Source: Robertkochia aurantiaca
Lineage (GTDB): Bacteria > Bacteroidota > Bacteroidia > Flavobacteriales > Flavobacteriaceae
Assembly: GCF_020166495.1 (NCBI RefSeq)
Contig: NZ_JAINZS010000002.1
Location: forward strand, 1-64,000
DNA: 64,000 nucleotides
Reading direction: 5' to 3'
Positions 1 through 9,070 of this stretch are shown piece after piece. Each line of letters begins with the position of its first letter. Position 1 is the first letter of the stretch. The notes below the pieces were generated by a model. The model saw only the letters and a list, made by a program, of their open reading frames with translations. It was not told where the DNA came from and did not search any database. The translations under genes were made by a program, and so were the position numbers.

Positions 1-294
1 GATATCAACGCTCTGGCCAACACTTTTCTGAAAATCATTATGCCCAACAGCAACGGAAGCGATCTCATGTATAATGTAGACGGAACCGGAGGATTAGAAA
101 AGCAATACAGAAGCCATGAGTGGTTGAACTTGGGGAAATATAATCAAGAGGTTCAAAATAAAATTAAGAATGAATATATAACAGGAATCGAAGATGAAAA
201 CATCAAGGTCTATGGTACTCAAGCCATAGGGATTGCTGCGCTGAATGCTAAAATCCTGTCTGACGGAAGCCCTGTTTATCCCGAGCAACCGTAA
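1..294 (+). CDS. 3' end of an unrecognised protein
   Basis: The reading frame enters from outside the window and stops at TAA 292-294, leaving 97 residues. An ATG at 40 is in frame, but the frame is open before it, so I do not treat it as the start. The visible part is soluble and mixed-charge, with no membrane segment and no motif I recognise. It ends PVYPEQP. It converges on the minus-strand glycosyltransferase and shares a terminator with it. No function is proposed. Confidence 0.6.
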   Translation, partial: DINALANTFLKIIMPNSNGSDLMYNVDGTGGLEKQYRSHEWLNLGKYNQEVQNKIKNEYITGIEDENIKVYGTQAIGIAALNAKILSDGSPVYPEQP

Positions 295-318
295 TCTCAT
301 TCTCAATAAATAATATAA

Positions 319-349
319 AAGCCGCGGAAAATATTTCCACGGCTTTTTT
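319..349. terminator. Bidirectional terminator between convergent genes
   Basis: A 12-bp stem, AAGCCGCGGAAA with TTTCCACGGCTT, has one C-A mismatch on the plus strand, which becomes a G-U pair in the minus-strand transcript. T-runs flank it on both sides. It lies between the end of the partial first gene and the end of the GT4 gene, so it probably serves both. Confidence 0.75.
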
Positions 350-362
350 ATTGGTTACATTA

Positions 363-1520
363 CTAACTGCAATCCTGAGCAACCTTATGATTGAATTCAG
401 AAATACTCTTTTTTACAAAATTCAATATTGAATTTGCCCTCTTCTGAAGATCATAATTTACCGAATCTTTAAGTGCCTGAGATGACATTTTATCAAGTAA
501 ATTATCGTCATATATTATACGAGATATGGCCTTTTCCAATTCTTTTATATTCAAGGGATCAACCAAAATTGAATAAGACTGTTTACATTGAACACGAACC
601 TCTTCAATATCTGAAGAAATAACAGGTAGTCCACAAGCCATTGCTTCTACGATTGCATTTGAACAACCTTCCCGAAGCGTGGGTAGCACAAATACATCGG
701 CTGCACTTAATAATTCGGGCACCTGGGAAGATGGCACTCTATTCTGAAAAACTATCTTATCACTTTTATATTCTTCCTTCCCACTCCCTACTAAAATTAT
801 TCCGACATCATTCAATTGAGCTATTGCCTCAATTATTCTACCAGGCCCTTTATGCCAGGTGAATCTCCCAACGAATATCAATAGTTTTAAATTCTTGGGC
901 AATCCAAATTTTCGACGCATTTTTTCCTTGTCATGAGGATAGAAAATCCTATGATCTACTGCATTAGGAATGAGTTCGATTTTACTCGGAGGCACATTTA
1001 GCTCTTCCAATCTGCGGCTTAGTTGGGGTCCAACTGTAATGAATCCTGAAATCTTTGACAAATTCTTCTGAAGAAAAGTCTTAGAGTAAAGTTTTATCCT
1101 TTCGTCGAGATTACTTTCTCCCAGAGCAACGAATATCGGTTTCCCATTTCTTTCAAGTGCTTTAACCCCGATTAATCCATTATTCAGAAAATGAGCATAG
1201 GCTACATCAAATTCTATTTTATTCTTTCTTATGCAGGATGAAATTGCTTTCACCTGCAAAAATTCGCTTATTCGGTAAGTGTTGAATCCAAAGACACTTT
1301 TGGCTGAAGCGGATAAAAAATTCGGGCGGAATACAACGGCTCTTTCTTTTCCATAACTGGAAGCTTTCCCCTTGCTTTTTAAAATGAATGGCTTTCTGGG
1401 TGCTATAACAGTGACTTGACACCCCAGTTTACAAAACTCCTGAACCAAATTATATACAAATACACCTCTGTTTGGATTATCAGGGGATGGATAATTATTC
1501 GATAGAACCAATAATTTCAT
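363..1520 (-). CDS. Glycosyltransferase family 4 protein
   Basis: A 385-residue GT-B retaining glycosyltransferase that would add a sugar to a growing surface glycan at the inner face of the membrane. The N-terminal half starts MKLLVLSNNYPSPDNPNRG with a glycine-containing donor loop. The C-terminal half has VGRFTWHKGPGRIIEAI and the family-4 E-x7-E block REGCSNAIVEAMACGLPVIS near residues 280-297. The frame is open to 1580, but the start at 1520 fits the family N-terminus and avoids a 41-base overlap with the upstream O-antigen ligase gene, leaving a gap of 19 bases. It is the last gene of a minus-strand group with the ligase and the ATP-grasp gene. Sugar specificity cannot be read. Family assignment is firm. 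Confidence 0.9.
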   Translation of the reverse strand: MKLLVLSNNYPSPDNPNRGVFVYNLVQEFCKLGCQVTVIAPRKPFILKSKGKASSYGKERAVVFRPNFLSASAKSVFGFNTYRISEFLQVKAISSCIRKNKIEFDVAYAHFLNNGLIGVKALERNGKPIFVALGESNLDERIKLYSKTFLQKNLSKISGFITVGPQLSRRLEELNVPPSKIELIPNAVDHRIFYPHDKEKMRRKFGLPKNLKLLIFVGRFTWHKGPGRIIEAIAQLNDVGIILVGSGKEEYKSDKIVFQNRVPSSQVPELLSAADVFVLPTLREGCSNAIVEAMACGLPVISSDIEEVRVQCKQSYSILVDPLNIKELEKAISRIIYDDNLLDKMSSQALKDSVNYDLQKRANSILNFVKKSISEFNHKVAQDCS

Positions 1521-1539
1521 TGAAACAGATTTAGCTTTA

Positions 1540-2712
1540 TTAGGTCTTATATGTTTGCTGAGGTTTATGGGAAGCACCAATTAAAATAGCAAAAAGAAAC
1601 CAAAAGATAATTTTTGTTATACCGCCTCCTGCCTTTGCCATGTTTAAAAGAATAATAAAGAATACAATTATGAAAACGATTCTTCCAGTCTCACGAAAAT
1701 ATTGAAAGATTGAAAAACCAACCCTTGCCAGGAAAATCATAAAAAACAAAAAACCGATTATTCCCGTAGTCATCAATATCCATAAAAAAACATTATGGGG
1801 ATCTATGAATCTACCACTATACTTAAACATCATAGCTTTATCTCCGGGTAGACCAACACCCAGGTACAGATTCTCATAAATTATCCTGACCGCTGCTACC
1901 CAAAGATCGTTTCTTCCAATATCACCCGTTTCTATAGTGGTCAATAATCTCTTCTTAAAATAGGGGTTGGTTTCCAAAATGAAATTGAAAAATGAGATAG
2001 AAAAAAACAATCCCAAAATTCCTAATAAGAATTTTTTCCAAAACCCAATATCCATTGTAAAAACCATTAAAAGTATTCCTAAAAAAAGGGAAAGCAAAGC
2101 ACCCCTTGAAGCAGACAATATCACCAGATTTAGGAAGGGTAATAACAAGAGGGCTCCCATTGTCTTCAGCTTCCAGTTTAAAGGTTCATTTAAGAGAAAC
2201 GATAAAACAATTAAAAATGCAATAACAGCCTTTACACCTATGAGATTTGGATTTTCTCCAAATATGAGAATACGACCATTTACAAACGAGACTCCCGTTC
2301 CTGCCAAGTAAAGTATATACATTAATAAAACACTGGCTACAAATGTTAATAAGACATATTCAGCTTTTACCTGCCCGCCATAGAGGTGTACGGCTATCAA
2401 AGCCATTAAAATAATCAGCTGAAGGAGACGACTATCATAAATGTCACTAATAGAATCTGCAAAATAACTGTTTACGGTTGTCGTAAAAACAGCCCAGAGC
2501 GTAAATAGAATTAAAGGAATCAAAAAAGGTTTGATAAACGACCAACTAAAATCCGATCTGAAAAAAGGCACCCAGGATAGAATGTAAAAAACACTCGTAA
2601 TCTTGGTTATGGAAAGACTGCCAAAGCTCATCGGATCCCAATTTTCAAATGTAACTGAAAAGACCAGAAGATATAGCAGGAAAATATGAAGTTTACGAAG
2701 AAACGTGCGCAT
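1540..2712 (-). CDS. O-antigen ligase / polymerase-like membrane protein
   Basis: A 390-residue polytopic protein with roughly ten to twelve hydrophobic segments. It carries the Wzy_C/WaaL-type signature in its long periplasmic loop: SRGALLSLFLGILLM near residue 205, then GLPGDKAMMF and DPHNVFLWILMTTGIIGF near residue 290. Members either polymerise lipid-linked repeat units or ligate the glycan to its acceptor on the periplasmic side, and sequence alone does not separate the two. Its start overlaps the stop of the ATP-grasp gene by 20 bases, so the two are probably translationally coupled. The downstream GT4 follows after 19 bases. Confidence 0.85.
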   Translation of the reverse strand: MRTFLRKLHIFLLYLLVFSVTFENWDPMSFGSLSITKITSVFYILSWVPFFRSDFSWSFIKPFLIPLILFTLWAVFTTTVNSYFADSISDIYDSRLLQLIILMALIAVHLYGGQVKAEYVLLTFVASVLLMYILYLAGTGVSFVNGRILIFGENPNLIGVKAVIAFLIVLSFLLNEPLNWKLKTMGALLLLPFLNLVILSASRGALLSLFLGILLMVFTMDIGFWKKFLLGILGLFFSISFFNFILETNPYFKKRLLTTIETGDIGRNDLWVAAVRIIYENLYLGVGLPGDKAMMFKYSGRFIDPHNVFLWILMTTGIIGFLFFMIFLARVGFSIFQYFRETGRIVFIIVFFIILLNMAKAGGGITKIIFWFLFAILIGASHKPQQTYKT

Positions 2713-3730
2713 TTAAATTCTTGATTAGATCCTCCACCATCCATTCCTCAGGAATAACTTTGGTTTCATGCCAATTTAGTTGTTCATCCCAATATCCCGG
2801 GCAATCATAATAAACTACTTTATTAAAGCAATATGAGATCTCTACAATTTTTGGCTTACCCTTCTGATCATACACAAAATCGTAAGCCATGGACTGGAAA
2901 TTAAGCTTACGATTCAATTCAAAAGCAATCTTCACAAACTCTTCGTCAAATAATTCCCTGTCGTAAAAAAAATTTCCACTACCTGAGGCCCGAAAATCGT
3001 TATCCCGCACCATTCTTTTTAAACCTATAGCCCGATTTCCAATGACAATAATTCTTTGATCATGATCATTTCCCGGAAGGAAGTCCTGAAAGTATGCATA
3101 ACCCATTTCATTAGGACTCATATTTCTAAAAGGAACTCCTATAAATAAACGAACAATCCCCTTCATAACCCCTAATAATGATTCCTTTTTGTTCTTGTAT
3201 TTGCGTATTCGTTCTTTAAGAATAACCTTCATATCCAACGTAGGAAAGCCTTTACTAAATGCTTTTGAAATCAATTTATCGGCTTGCTTAAAGCTTTTGG
3301 CAAGCAAAACATTTTTAGAGCCAGACCCCTTTCTTAACTTAAATACCTTCGGATATGATGTTTGTTTTGCCCAAGAACGAGCTTCCTTTTCGGAATAAAA
3401 TACGTAGGACTTCGCCAGCGGAGCATTTACCGATTCAAGAAGATATTTTTGTGCCACTTTATCATCATAATGCCAGACAGTATCGTAATTAGGGAACGTC
3501 TTTATTTGTTTTTCTTCTAATGATTTTATAAGGAACTTCGCAAAAATTTGCTCCCGGTAATCAAAATTTTCAATGTGCCATAACAAGCAATCGCAGCCAT
3601 CGAGTTGTTCGAAAATATCATTTTCATAGCAATTGACCAGCTTGAAAGGGACCCCGTTTTTTTCACAATAAGCCACCCAAGAAGTGCTAAAATCGTCTTT
3701 ATTATCAAAATGTATTGCAATCATTTTCAA
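2693..3730 (-). CDS. ATP-grasp domain protein of the polysaccharide locus
   Basis: A 345-residue soluble protein with an ATP-grasp fold. The glycine-rich nucleotide loop is KVFKLRKGSGSKNVLLAKS (about residues 130-150). The substrate and metal region reads YFQDFLPGNDHDQRIIVIG and then RASGSGNFFYD (about 210-250), ending in DFVYDQKGKPKIVEISY (about 300-320), where the acidic and aromatic residues would hold magnesium. ATP-grasp enzymes form acyl-phosphate intermediates and usually make amide or ester bonds, so a glycan or lipid carrier modification is possible. The substrate is unknown. The first Met is at 3730 and a second lies at 3724. It leads the minus-strand group opposite the plus-strand glycosyltransferases. 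Confidence 0.75.
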   Translation of the reverse strand: MKMIAIHFDNKDDFSTSWVAYCEKNGVPFKLVNCYENDIFEQLDGCDCLLWHIENFDYREQIFAKFLIKSLEEKQIKTFPNYDTVWHYDDKVAQKYLLESVNAPLAKSYVFYSEKEARSWAKQTSYPKVFKLRKGSGSKNVLLAKSFKQADKLISKAFSKGFPTLDMKVILKERIRKYKNKKESLLGVMKGIVRLFIGVPFRNMSPNEMGYAYFQDFLPGNDHDQRIIVIGNRAIGLKRMVRDNDFRASGSGNFFYDRELFDEEFVKIAFELNRKLNFQSMAYDFVYDQKGKPKIVEISYCFNKVVYYDCPGYWDEQLNWHETKVIPEEWMVEDLIKNLNAHVSS

Positions 3731-4058
3731 TAATTATTTATGATTTATACCTTCAATACCAACTGATTATTCACTTTAATCTCCTGCTAAAAGATACGCC
3801 TTACCAGATTATCAGGCGGGTATTGGAAGAAGCCTTATTCGCATAAAAATTGCATGTTAGTTCCAGTTTCAAAACAACCTTCATGCCTTCTACGATTTGG
3901 ATTAAATTTAGTAGAATTTAGATGCTGAAATTCAGATACTTGAGTAATTTAGACCTATTGAACGAAATATCGGTTAAAATAGGTATTACAACATATAAGT
4001 TTTTTAGAACATCAATTAATACACAATTTCACTCTATTAATACCGAAATCTTTAAGAA
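3731..4058. promoter_or_regulatory. Divergent intergenic region of the polysaccharide locus
   Basis: This 328-base gap separates the two divergent halves of the locus, so promoters for both directions should lie here. On the plus strand, TAAGTTTT at 3996-4003 matches seven of eight positions of the Bacteroidota -7 element, but no TTG lies at the right distance. I see no RNA gene and no convincing open frame. Confidence 0.3.
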
Positions 4059-5198
4059 ATGAGATGTCTGCATTTATGTAATGATTTTCAGGGAAGTAAG
4101 GTACATCAGAATCTTTATTGTCAACTTTCTGCATTACATATCTCTCAAACTGTTTTTTATCCTGATCGGAAAAAACAACCACCTACAGCAAATTTTTACC
4201 CCTTCAAGCTTATAAAATCGATAAGAATCCCTTTACTTCTAAGACTGTTTTTCAGGGCCAAGATTCAATTGCTATATCGCGATCTCACAACCCGAAATTC
4301 TATTGAAAAATTCGACTTCGTACATGCAACAACTCTGTTTAGTGACGGAGCCATTGCCTTAAAATTAAAAACCACTAGAGATATTCCCTATATCGTTGCG
4401 GTGCGATCAACAGACATCAATATCTTTTTCAGGTTTCGTCCTGACCTGCACGGTCTGGCATTAAAAATTCTTAAAAATGCTGATGCAATCATTTTTCTTA
4501 CTCCTGTACTGAAGAAAAAAACATTCAGACAACGATTTCTTCAGAATCATCTGAAAGAATTTGAATCTAAATCAGTGATTATTCCCAATGGTGTCGAAGA
4601 CTATTGGTTAAGTGATCGATACCTCAACCGGAGCCTGAGTGCCAAAAAGGTTTTATATGCAGGCACCTTCAACAAAAGAAAGAATGCTCTGTCTTTAATC
4701 GACGCAATAGTAGATATTAATAATCAAGGATGTCAGATCGAGTTATCGCTTGTCGGGCAAAAGGGAAGTTTATCATCAAAAGTAAAAAGGCGCTGTAATG
4801 AATATAATTTCATGAATTACCTAGGGATGGTGAATGACCGCAATGAATTGAAAGGATTATACCGGGCTCATGACATATTTGTATTACCCTCTTGGGGTGA
4901 AACTTTCGGGTTGGTCTATCTAGAGGCATTAAGTCAGGGTATGGTTGTTCTGCATATGAAAAATGAAGGAATAGACGGTCTTATCCGAAATCCCTATGGT
5001 CCTGTAATATCCGGCAAAAACAGTGACCAAATTAAGAAAGCTCTCATAGAAGCCATTGAGAATTATTCCAGTTATAATATACCGGGTATAGATTTGGAAC
5101 CCTTCTCATGGAAATATATTGCCAAAACCTATTTCGATTTATATAAAAACCTCATTAATGAAAATCCTTTACATTCATCAATTCTTCAAAACTCCTGA
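4059..5198 (+). CDS. Glycosyltransferase family 4 protein
   Basis: A 379-residue GT-B glycosyltransferase. The N-terminus MRCLHLCNDFQGSKVHQN resembles the acceptor-side Rossmann half. The donor half begins near KVLYAGTFNKRKNALSLIDAI (about residue 200) and holds the E-x7-E block GETFGLVYLEALSQG near residue 280. It is the first gene of the plus-strand polysaccharide group and overlaps the next GT4 start by 41 bases. Which sugar it moves cannot be told. The sequence is AT-rich compared with the acetyltransferase and ligase genes further along. Confidence 0.88.
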   Translation: MRCLHLCNDFQGSKVHQNLYCQLSALHISQTVFYPDRKKQPPTANFYPFKLIKSIRIPLLLRLFFRAKIQLLYRDLTTRNSIEKFDFVHATTLFSDGAIALKLKTTRDIPYIVAVRSTDINIFFRFRPDLHGLALKILKNADAIIFLTPVLKKKTFRQRFLQNHLKEFESKSVIIPNGVEDYWLSDRYLNRSLSAKKVLYAGTFNKRKNALSLIDAIVDINNQGCQIELSLVGQKGSLSSKVKRRCNEYNFMNYLGMVNDRNELKGLYRAHDIFVLPSWGETFGLVYLEALSQGMVVLHMKNEGIDGLIRNPYGPVISGKNSDQIKKALIEAIENYSSYNIPGIDLEPFSWKYIAKTYFDLYKNLINENPLHSSILQNS

Positions 5199-6381
5199 AG
5201 ATCCAGGAGGTACAAGATCCTACTGGATTGCCCGGGAACTTATCGATCAGGGGCATCAGGTGACGATGTTAACCTCAAATAAACCACTTACTCAGAAAAA
5301 AGAAATCGAATACATCGATGGGATTGAAGTAATCTATTTGAATGTTATTTATGACAGTGGTAAAATGAGTATTTATGAGCGATACAAGGCATTTATACAA
5401 TTTGTAGTGAGATCGACTCCGGAGGCATTAAATATAAAGAATGTAGACCTTGTGATAGCTACTTCAACACCATTAACCGTAGGTATTCCTGCTTTAGTTC
5501 TCAAAAAATTTAAAAACATACCCTATGTTTTTGAAGTAAGAGATCTTTGGCCAGAGGTACCTATTCAAATGGGTGGTTTAAAAAATCCAATTCTGAAAAA
5601 AACTGCACTTTGGTTAGAAAAAGTTATTTATAGAAACTCTCTCCATATCATCGCTCTGTCTCCGGGAATGAAGGAGGGTATTTTAAATCGGAATGTTGAT
5701 CCACTCAAAATATCAACCATCCCTAACATGTCAAAAATTGACAAATTCTGGCGAAGACCCAAAGACTTGAAATTACAACAACATATGGGGTTGAGAAATG
5801 ACAGTTTTAAAGCCATCTATTTTGGGGCTATGAACATTGCCAATGATATTCCGTATATTATCGAGGCAGGAAAAAAGCTTATCGAATTAAAAAAAGATCG
5901 TATTGAAATCTTTTTCCTGGGGGATGGAGCCTCCAAAGAAGAAATGCAAAAGAAATGTAAAGATGAAAACATCCATAATATTAAGTTCTTTGATAAAGTT
6001 CCCATGGAGGAATTGTCTGAGATAGTTAACCTTGCAGACGTTTCCCTTGTCACTTTTTCCAATATACCAATTCTTGCTACCAATTCTCCCAATAAGCTTT
6101 TCGACTCGCTTTCTGCCGGGAAAGCTATTATAGTGAATTCTCCCGGTTGGACCCGTACACTGGTAAAAGAAAATAACTGTGGAGTCTACGTTGATCCCAT
6201 GGATTCTTCTGATCTGGCAAAGACACTTATTTATCTTTCAGAAAATCCTGATCTATGCAATACAATGGGCGAAAATGCCAGAAATCTGGCTGAAAAAAAA
6301 TATGATAAGTCTTTACTATGCCGGCAATTTGCAGAGATCGTCGATAAAAAAAATCAGGCCAAAGTCAAAGAAATGCTTTAA
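5158..6381 (+). CDS. WbuB-like glycosyltransferase family 4 protein
   Basis: A 407-residue GT-B enzyme of the WbuB-like type, recognised from MKILYIHQFFKTPEDPGG at the N-terminus, FEVRDLWPEVPIQMG near residue 125 and NSPNKLFDSLSAGKAIIV near residue 320. WbuB enzymes typically add N-acetylfucosamine-type residues early in O-unit assembly; transfer of that specificity here is only inference. The frame is open from 5119. The start at 5158 matches the family N-terminus and gives a 41-base overlap with the preceding GT4. A second WbuB-like paralogue lies at 22446-23693. Confidence 0.9.
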   Translation: MKILYIHQFFKTPEDPGGTRSYWIARELIDQGHQVTMLTSNKPLTQKKEIEYIDGIEVIYLNVIYDSGKMSIYERYKAFIQFVVRSTPEALNIKNVDLVIATSTPLTVGIPALVLKKFKNIPYVFEVRDLWPEVPIQMGGLKNPILKKTALWLEKVIYRNSLHIIALSPGMKEGILNRNVDPLKISTIPNMSKIDKFWRRPKDLKLQQHMGLRNDSFKAIYFGAMNIANDIPYIIEAGKKLIELKKDRIEIFFLGDGASKEEMQKKCKDENIHNIKFFDKVPMEELSEIVNLADVSLVTFSNIPILATNSPNKLFDSLSAGKAIIVNSPGWTRTLVKENNCGVYVDPMDSSDLAKTLIYLSENPDLCNTMGENARNLAEKKYDKSLLCRQFAEIVDKKNQAKVKEML

Positions 6382-6414
6382 CAAGTTTATACGCAGTTCA
6401 TCCAATAATTTTAA

Positions 6415-7071
6415 ATGCCGAAATCTGCTTCTGCTACCTTTAAATCACTCAAAAACAAGGTAGTGTACAAAAATAGTATAAAGCGGGTTTTCGATCTTAT
6501 AGTGAGCATTCTAGCTTTCCTGGTACTCTTTCCCATCTTTATACTGGTTTTGTTCATTTTATTATTTGCAAACGAAGGGAAGCCCTTCTTCTTGCAAAAA
6601 CGCCCTGGGTTGAATGGAAAGCTTTTCAGGATCATAAAGTTCAAGACCATGAATGATAAAAAAGACTCTAATGGAAACCTGTTGCCTAATAAAGACCGTA
6701 TCACACCATTTGGCGGTTTTATTCGTAAAACATCCTTAGATGAACTGCCACAGCTGATCAACGTGATAAAAGGAGATATGAGCCTGGTCGGCCCCAGACC
6801 TCTTTTACCGGAATACCTGCCGCTTTATGACGATTTTCAGGCCAGACGACATGAAGTCAGGCCCGGTATAACAGGATGGGCTCAGGTTAACGGGAGAAAC
6901 GCCATAAGTTGGGAAGAAAAGTTTGCTTACGATGTATGGTATGTAGAAAACTGTTCACTATATACCGATTTAAAAACCCTGTGGCTTACCGTTTTAAAAG
7001 TATTAAAAGCCGATGGAGTATCAGCTTCTCCAAGCGTTACGATGGAACGATTTACCGGAAGTAAAACCTAA
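6415..7071 (+). CDS. Initiating phosphosugar transferase (bacterial sugar transferase)
   Basis: A 218-residue monotopic phosphoglycosyl transferase of the PglC/short WcaJ type. It would transfer a sugar-1-phosphate from a UDP-sugar to undecaprenyl phosphate, starting the lipid-linked glycan at the inner membrane. A single re-entrant hydrophobic segment (about residues 25-50) precedes the catalytic block. KFKTMND (about 79), TSLDELPQLINVIKGDMS (about 106-123) and VGPRPLLPEYLPLY (about 125) are diagnostic, and the Asp-Glu pair of DELPQL is the catalytic dyad known from PglC. The length fits the short, single-domain class. The gap to the preceding GT4 is 33 bases. Confidence 0.93.
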   Translation: MPKSASATFKSLKNKVVYKNSIKRVFDLIVSILAFLVLFPIFILVLFILLFANEGKPFFLQKRPGLNGKLFRIIKFKTMNDKKDSNGNLLPNKDRITPFGGFIRKTSLDELPQLINVIKGDMSLVGPRPLLPEYLPLYDDFQARRHEVRPGITGWAQVNGRNAISWEEKFAYDVWYVENCSLYTDLKTLWLTVLKVLKADGVSASPSVTMERFTGSKT

Positions 7072-7084
7072 TCCCCTCAACAAT

Positions 7085-8119
7085 ATGAAACTCAGTGTAA
7101 TACTCCCCACTTTTAATCAGGAAAAGTACCTGTCAAGGTGCCTTGATAGTCTGATCGATCAGGGATTAAGTTCAAATGATTATGAAATAATCATCGTAAA
7201 TGATGGATCGACCGACAATACCGTAGCGATCGCCGAGTCATACATGAACAGCTTTGAACAGATCAGATTATTGAATAAAAAAAATGGCGGAGCCGGTGCT
7301 GCAAGAAATGCCGGTTTAAAAGAGGCCAAAGGTAGATATCTGCATTTTGTAGATCCCGATGACTATATCGCTTCTAATGTGTATCCGGTCTTATTGCATG
7401 AAGCCGAAAACAATATGCTGGAGATCTTAGGGTTTGGATTTGAAAAAACAAAAAAAACTGACTTAAAACAGTCCAGAACAGACCTGAATAAAAATAATCT
7501 GAAAACAAGAGTTTCAAGTGGTCCTGAATTTTTAGCCCGAACGAACTACCGCAATACCGTATGGTGGTATTTGATCAGTAAAAGCTTTATGCTCGAAAAT
7601 GGATTTGAATTCATCGAGGGCCGCTGGATGGAGGATTCGATCCTTACCCCTAAAATGTTCATGCAAACCAAACGCTTCGGTTATATAAAAATCGATGTAT
7701 ACCGATACATGGTCAATCCGAATTCAGCTATGACCAGTAAAAAGCCGGAACATTATAATAAATTGATATCAGATATAGAACATGCTACTTTCGAGTTCGA
7801 TGAACTATTAGATAATATACCTAAAAATGATAAACTTTTTGCTCAGTGCTGGCAGCGCATCAAGGTAAGACAACAGTCATTTGTGTTCTTTCTGCTGGTA
7901 CGTTTGATGAAGTCTAATCTTCCCATCGATACCATCCCGGAAAAACTGTCAAAATTCAAAGATATACAGGCATATCCGCTGGATTATTTCGGTGGAAAGG
8001 ACTTTGAAGGACCCGCTTATAAAATTTTAACTTATATCTTTAACAGAAAGCAGCTGATGTATCCGTTCATGAATCTGTTCAGATTGGTGTACAAGCCTAT
8101 CTACAGGATCAGGAGTTGA
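7085..8119 (+). CDS. Glycosyltransferase family 2 protein
   Basis: A 344-residue GT-A inverting glycosyltransferase. The N-terminal domain has SVILPTFNQEKYLSRCLDSL, the nucleotide motif IVNDGSTDNT and the metal-binding stretch HFVDPDDYIA near residue 90, followed by GRWMEDSILTPKMF near residue 180, which supplies the ED-type catalytic acid. The C-terminal third is unassigned. The frame is open to 7013, but the Met at 7085 starts the canonical family N-terminus and lies 13 bases after the transferase stop. It is co-directional with the capsule group. Confidence 0.9.
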   Translation: MKLSVILPTFNQEKYLSRCLDSLIDQGLSSNDYEIIIVNDGSTDNTVAIAESYMNSFEQIRLLNKKNGGAGAARNAGLKEAKGRYLHFVDPDDYIASNVYPVLLHEAENNMLEILGFGFEKTKKTDLKQSRTDLNKNNLKTRVSSGPEFLARTNYRNTVWWYLISKSFMLENGFEFIEGRWMEDSILTPKMFMQTKRFGYIKIDVYRYMVNPNSAMTSKKPEHYNKLISDIEHATFEFDELLDNIPKNDKLFAQCWQRIKVRQQSFVFFLLVRLMKSNLPIDTIPEKLSKFKDIQAYPLDYFGGKDFEGPAYKILTYIFNRKQLMYPFMNLFRLVYKPIYRIRS

Positions 8120-8161
8120 TCAGAAATTTTGCCGTATTTTCATACTAATATCTACGTCTTC

Positions 8162-8797
8162 ATGCAAAAGAAAGTATTCATTGTTGGAGCAGGCGGTCTT
8201 GGCAGACAAATTGAATTTTATGCTGAGAGTCACCCTGATTTTAAAAACGGGAGCTGTTCTTTAGAAGGTTATATCGATGACAACCCCGGGGCTCTTGATA
8301 ACAAATTCAGCAGGTTGTCGGTAGTGGGGAATGTTGATGATTACCTTTTTGAGCCGGATGACCGGGTCATTCTGGCAATTGGCAATATAGAGCAACGCGA
8401 GCGTATCGTTGCAAAATTGCAGTCCCGGGCAGAGATCATTAGTTTTATTGCAAATGACACTACCATAGGCTTCAACACGATAATAGGAAAGGGCGTTGTT
8501 ATTTGCCCTGATGTACATATAGGCTGTAATTGTCTGGTGGAAGATTACTGCCTTATAAATTTAAAAACCATTGTAGGGCACGATTCAACACTCGGAGAAT
8601 TTTCATCCCTCATGCCAAGATCTGATATCGGTGGTGGTTCAAAAGTCGGGAAAAAGGTTTATATGGGTACCAAAGCCACTATCTCTCCGGGATTAGAAAT
8701 ATGTGATGAAGTATTCATAGGTGTGAATACGACCGTTTTGAAATCGATACATGAATCCGGTACCTACTTTGGTTTACCTGCACGAAAAATGAGCTGA
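8162..8797 (+). CDS. NeuD/PglD-like sugar O- or N-acetyltransferase
   Basis: A 211-residue left-handed beta-helix acyltransferase. It has the short Rossmann-like N-terminal domain typical of NeuD and PglD (VFIVGAGGLGRQIEFYAES), then hexapeptide repeats from about residue 100 (TTIGFNTIIGKGVVICPDV, IVGHDSTLGEFSSLMP). The His in IVGHDS is the usual general base. Such enzymes acetylate an amino or hydroxyl group of an activated sugar. A start at 8162 gives the canonical MQKKVFIVG; the frame is open from 8129. The following carrier-protein and ligase genes suggest a joint glycan decoration step. Confidence 0.88.
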   Translation: MQKKVFIVGAGGLGRQIEFYAESHPDFKNGSCSLEGYIDDNPGALDNKFSRLSVVGNVDDYLFEPDDRVILAIGNIEQRERIVAKLQSRAEIISFIANDTTIGFNTIIGKGVVICPDVHIGCNCLVEDYCLINLKTIVGHDSTLGEFSSLMPRSDIGGGSKVGKKVYMGTKATISPGLEICDEVFIGVNTTVLKSIHESGTYFGLPARKMS

Positions 8798-8810
8798 TAA
8801 AACAATTACT

Positions 8811-9068
8811 ATGAGCATAGATCAGAATACCAAAAAAGAGTTAATCGCAGTCTTTGAACGAGCGCTTTCGATCGATAAATCCCGGGTCACCCCTCACCTG
8901 GGCTACAAAGAAATCCCTGAATGGGATTCTATAAGTCATATGATACTGATAAATGAAATAGAAACAACCTTTGAAATATCTATTCCTTCCGATCAGATGG
9001 TTGAAATGAATAGTTTCAGCAATATCCTTTTATTTCTCGATAAGAACCTCCTAAAGAAACCTTCATAA
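8811..9068 (+). CDS. Acyl carrier protein
   Basis: An 85-residue four-helix carrier protein. Ser40 in the sequence EWDSISHM sits where the 4'-phosphopantetheine arm is attached in this family (DSL or DSI motif). Length and the pattern EIETTFEISIPSD after the Ser match stand-alone carrier proteins of polysaccharide and non-ribosomal pathways rather than the highly acidic fatty-acid ACP. It lies 13 bases after the acetyltransferase and 2 bases before the acyl-activating enzyme, which is its probable loading partner. Confidence 0.9.
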   Translation: MSIDQNTKKELIAVFERALSIDKSRVTPHLGYKEIPEWDSISHMILINEIETTFEISIPSDQMVEMNSFSNILLFLDKNLLKKPS

Positions 9069-9070
9069 TA

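Noticed and set aside
3800-3866. Short plus-strand frame in the divergent gap with protein-like text
   Set aside because: Too short, no start codon and no recognised motif.
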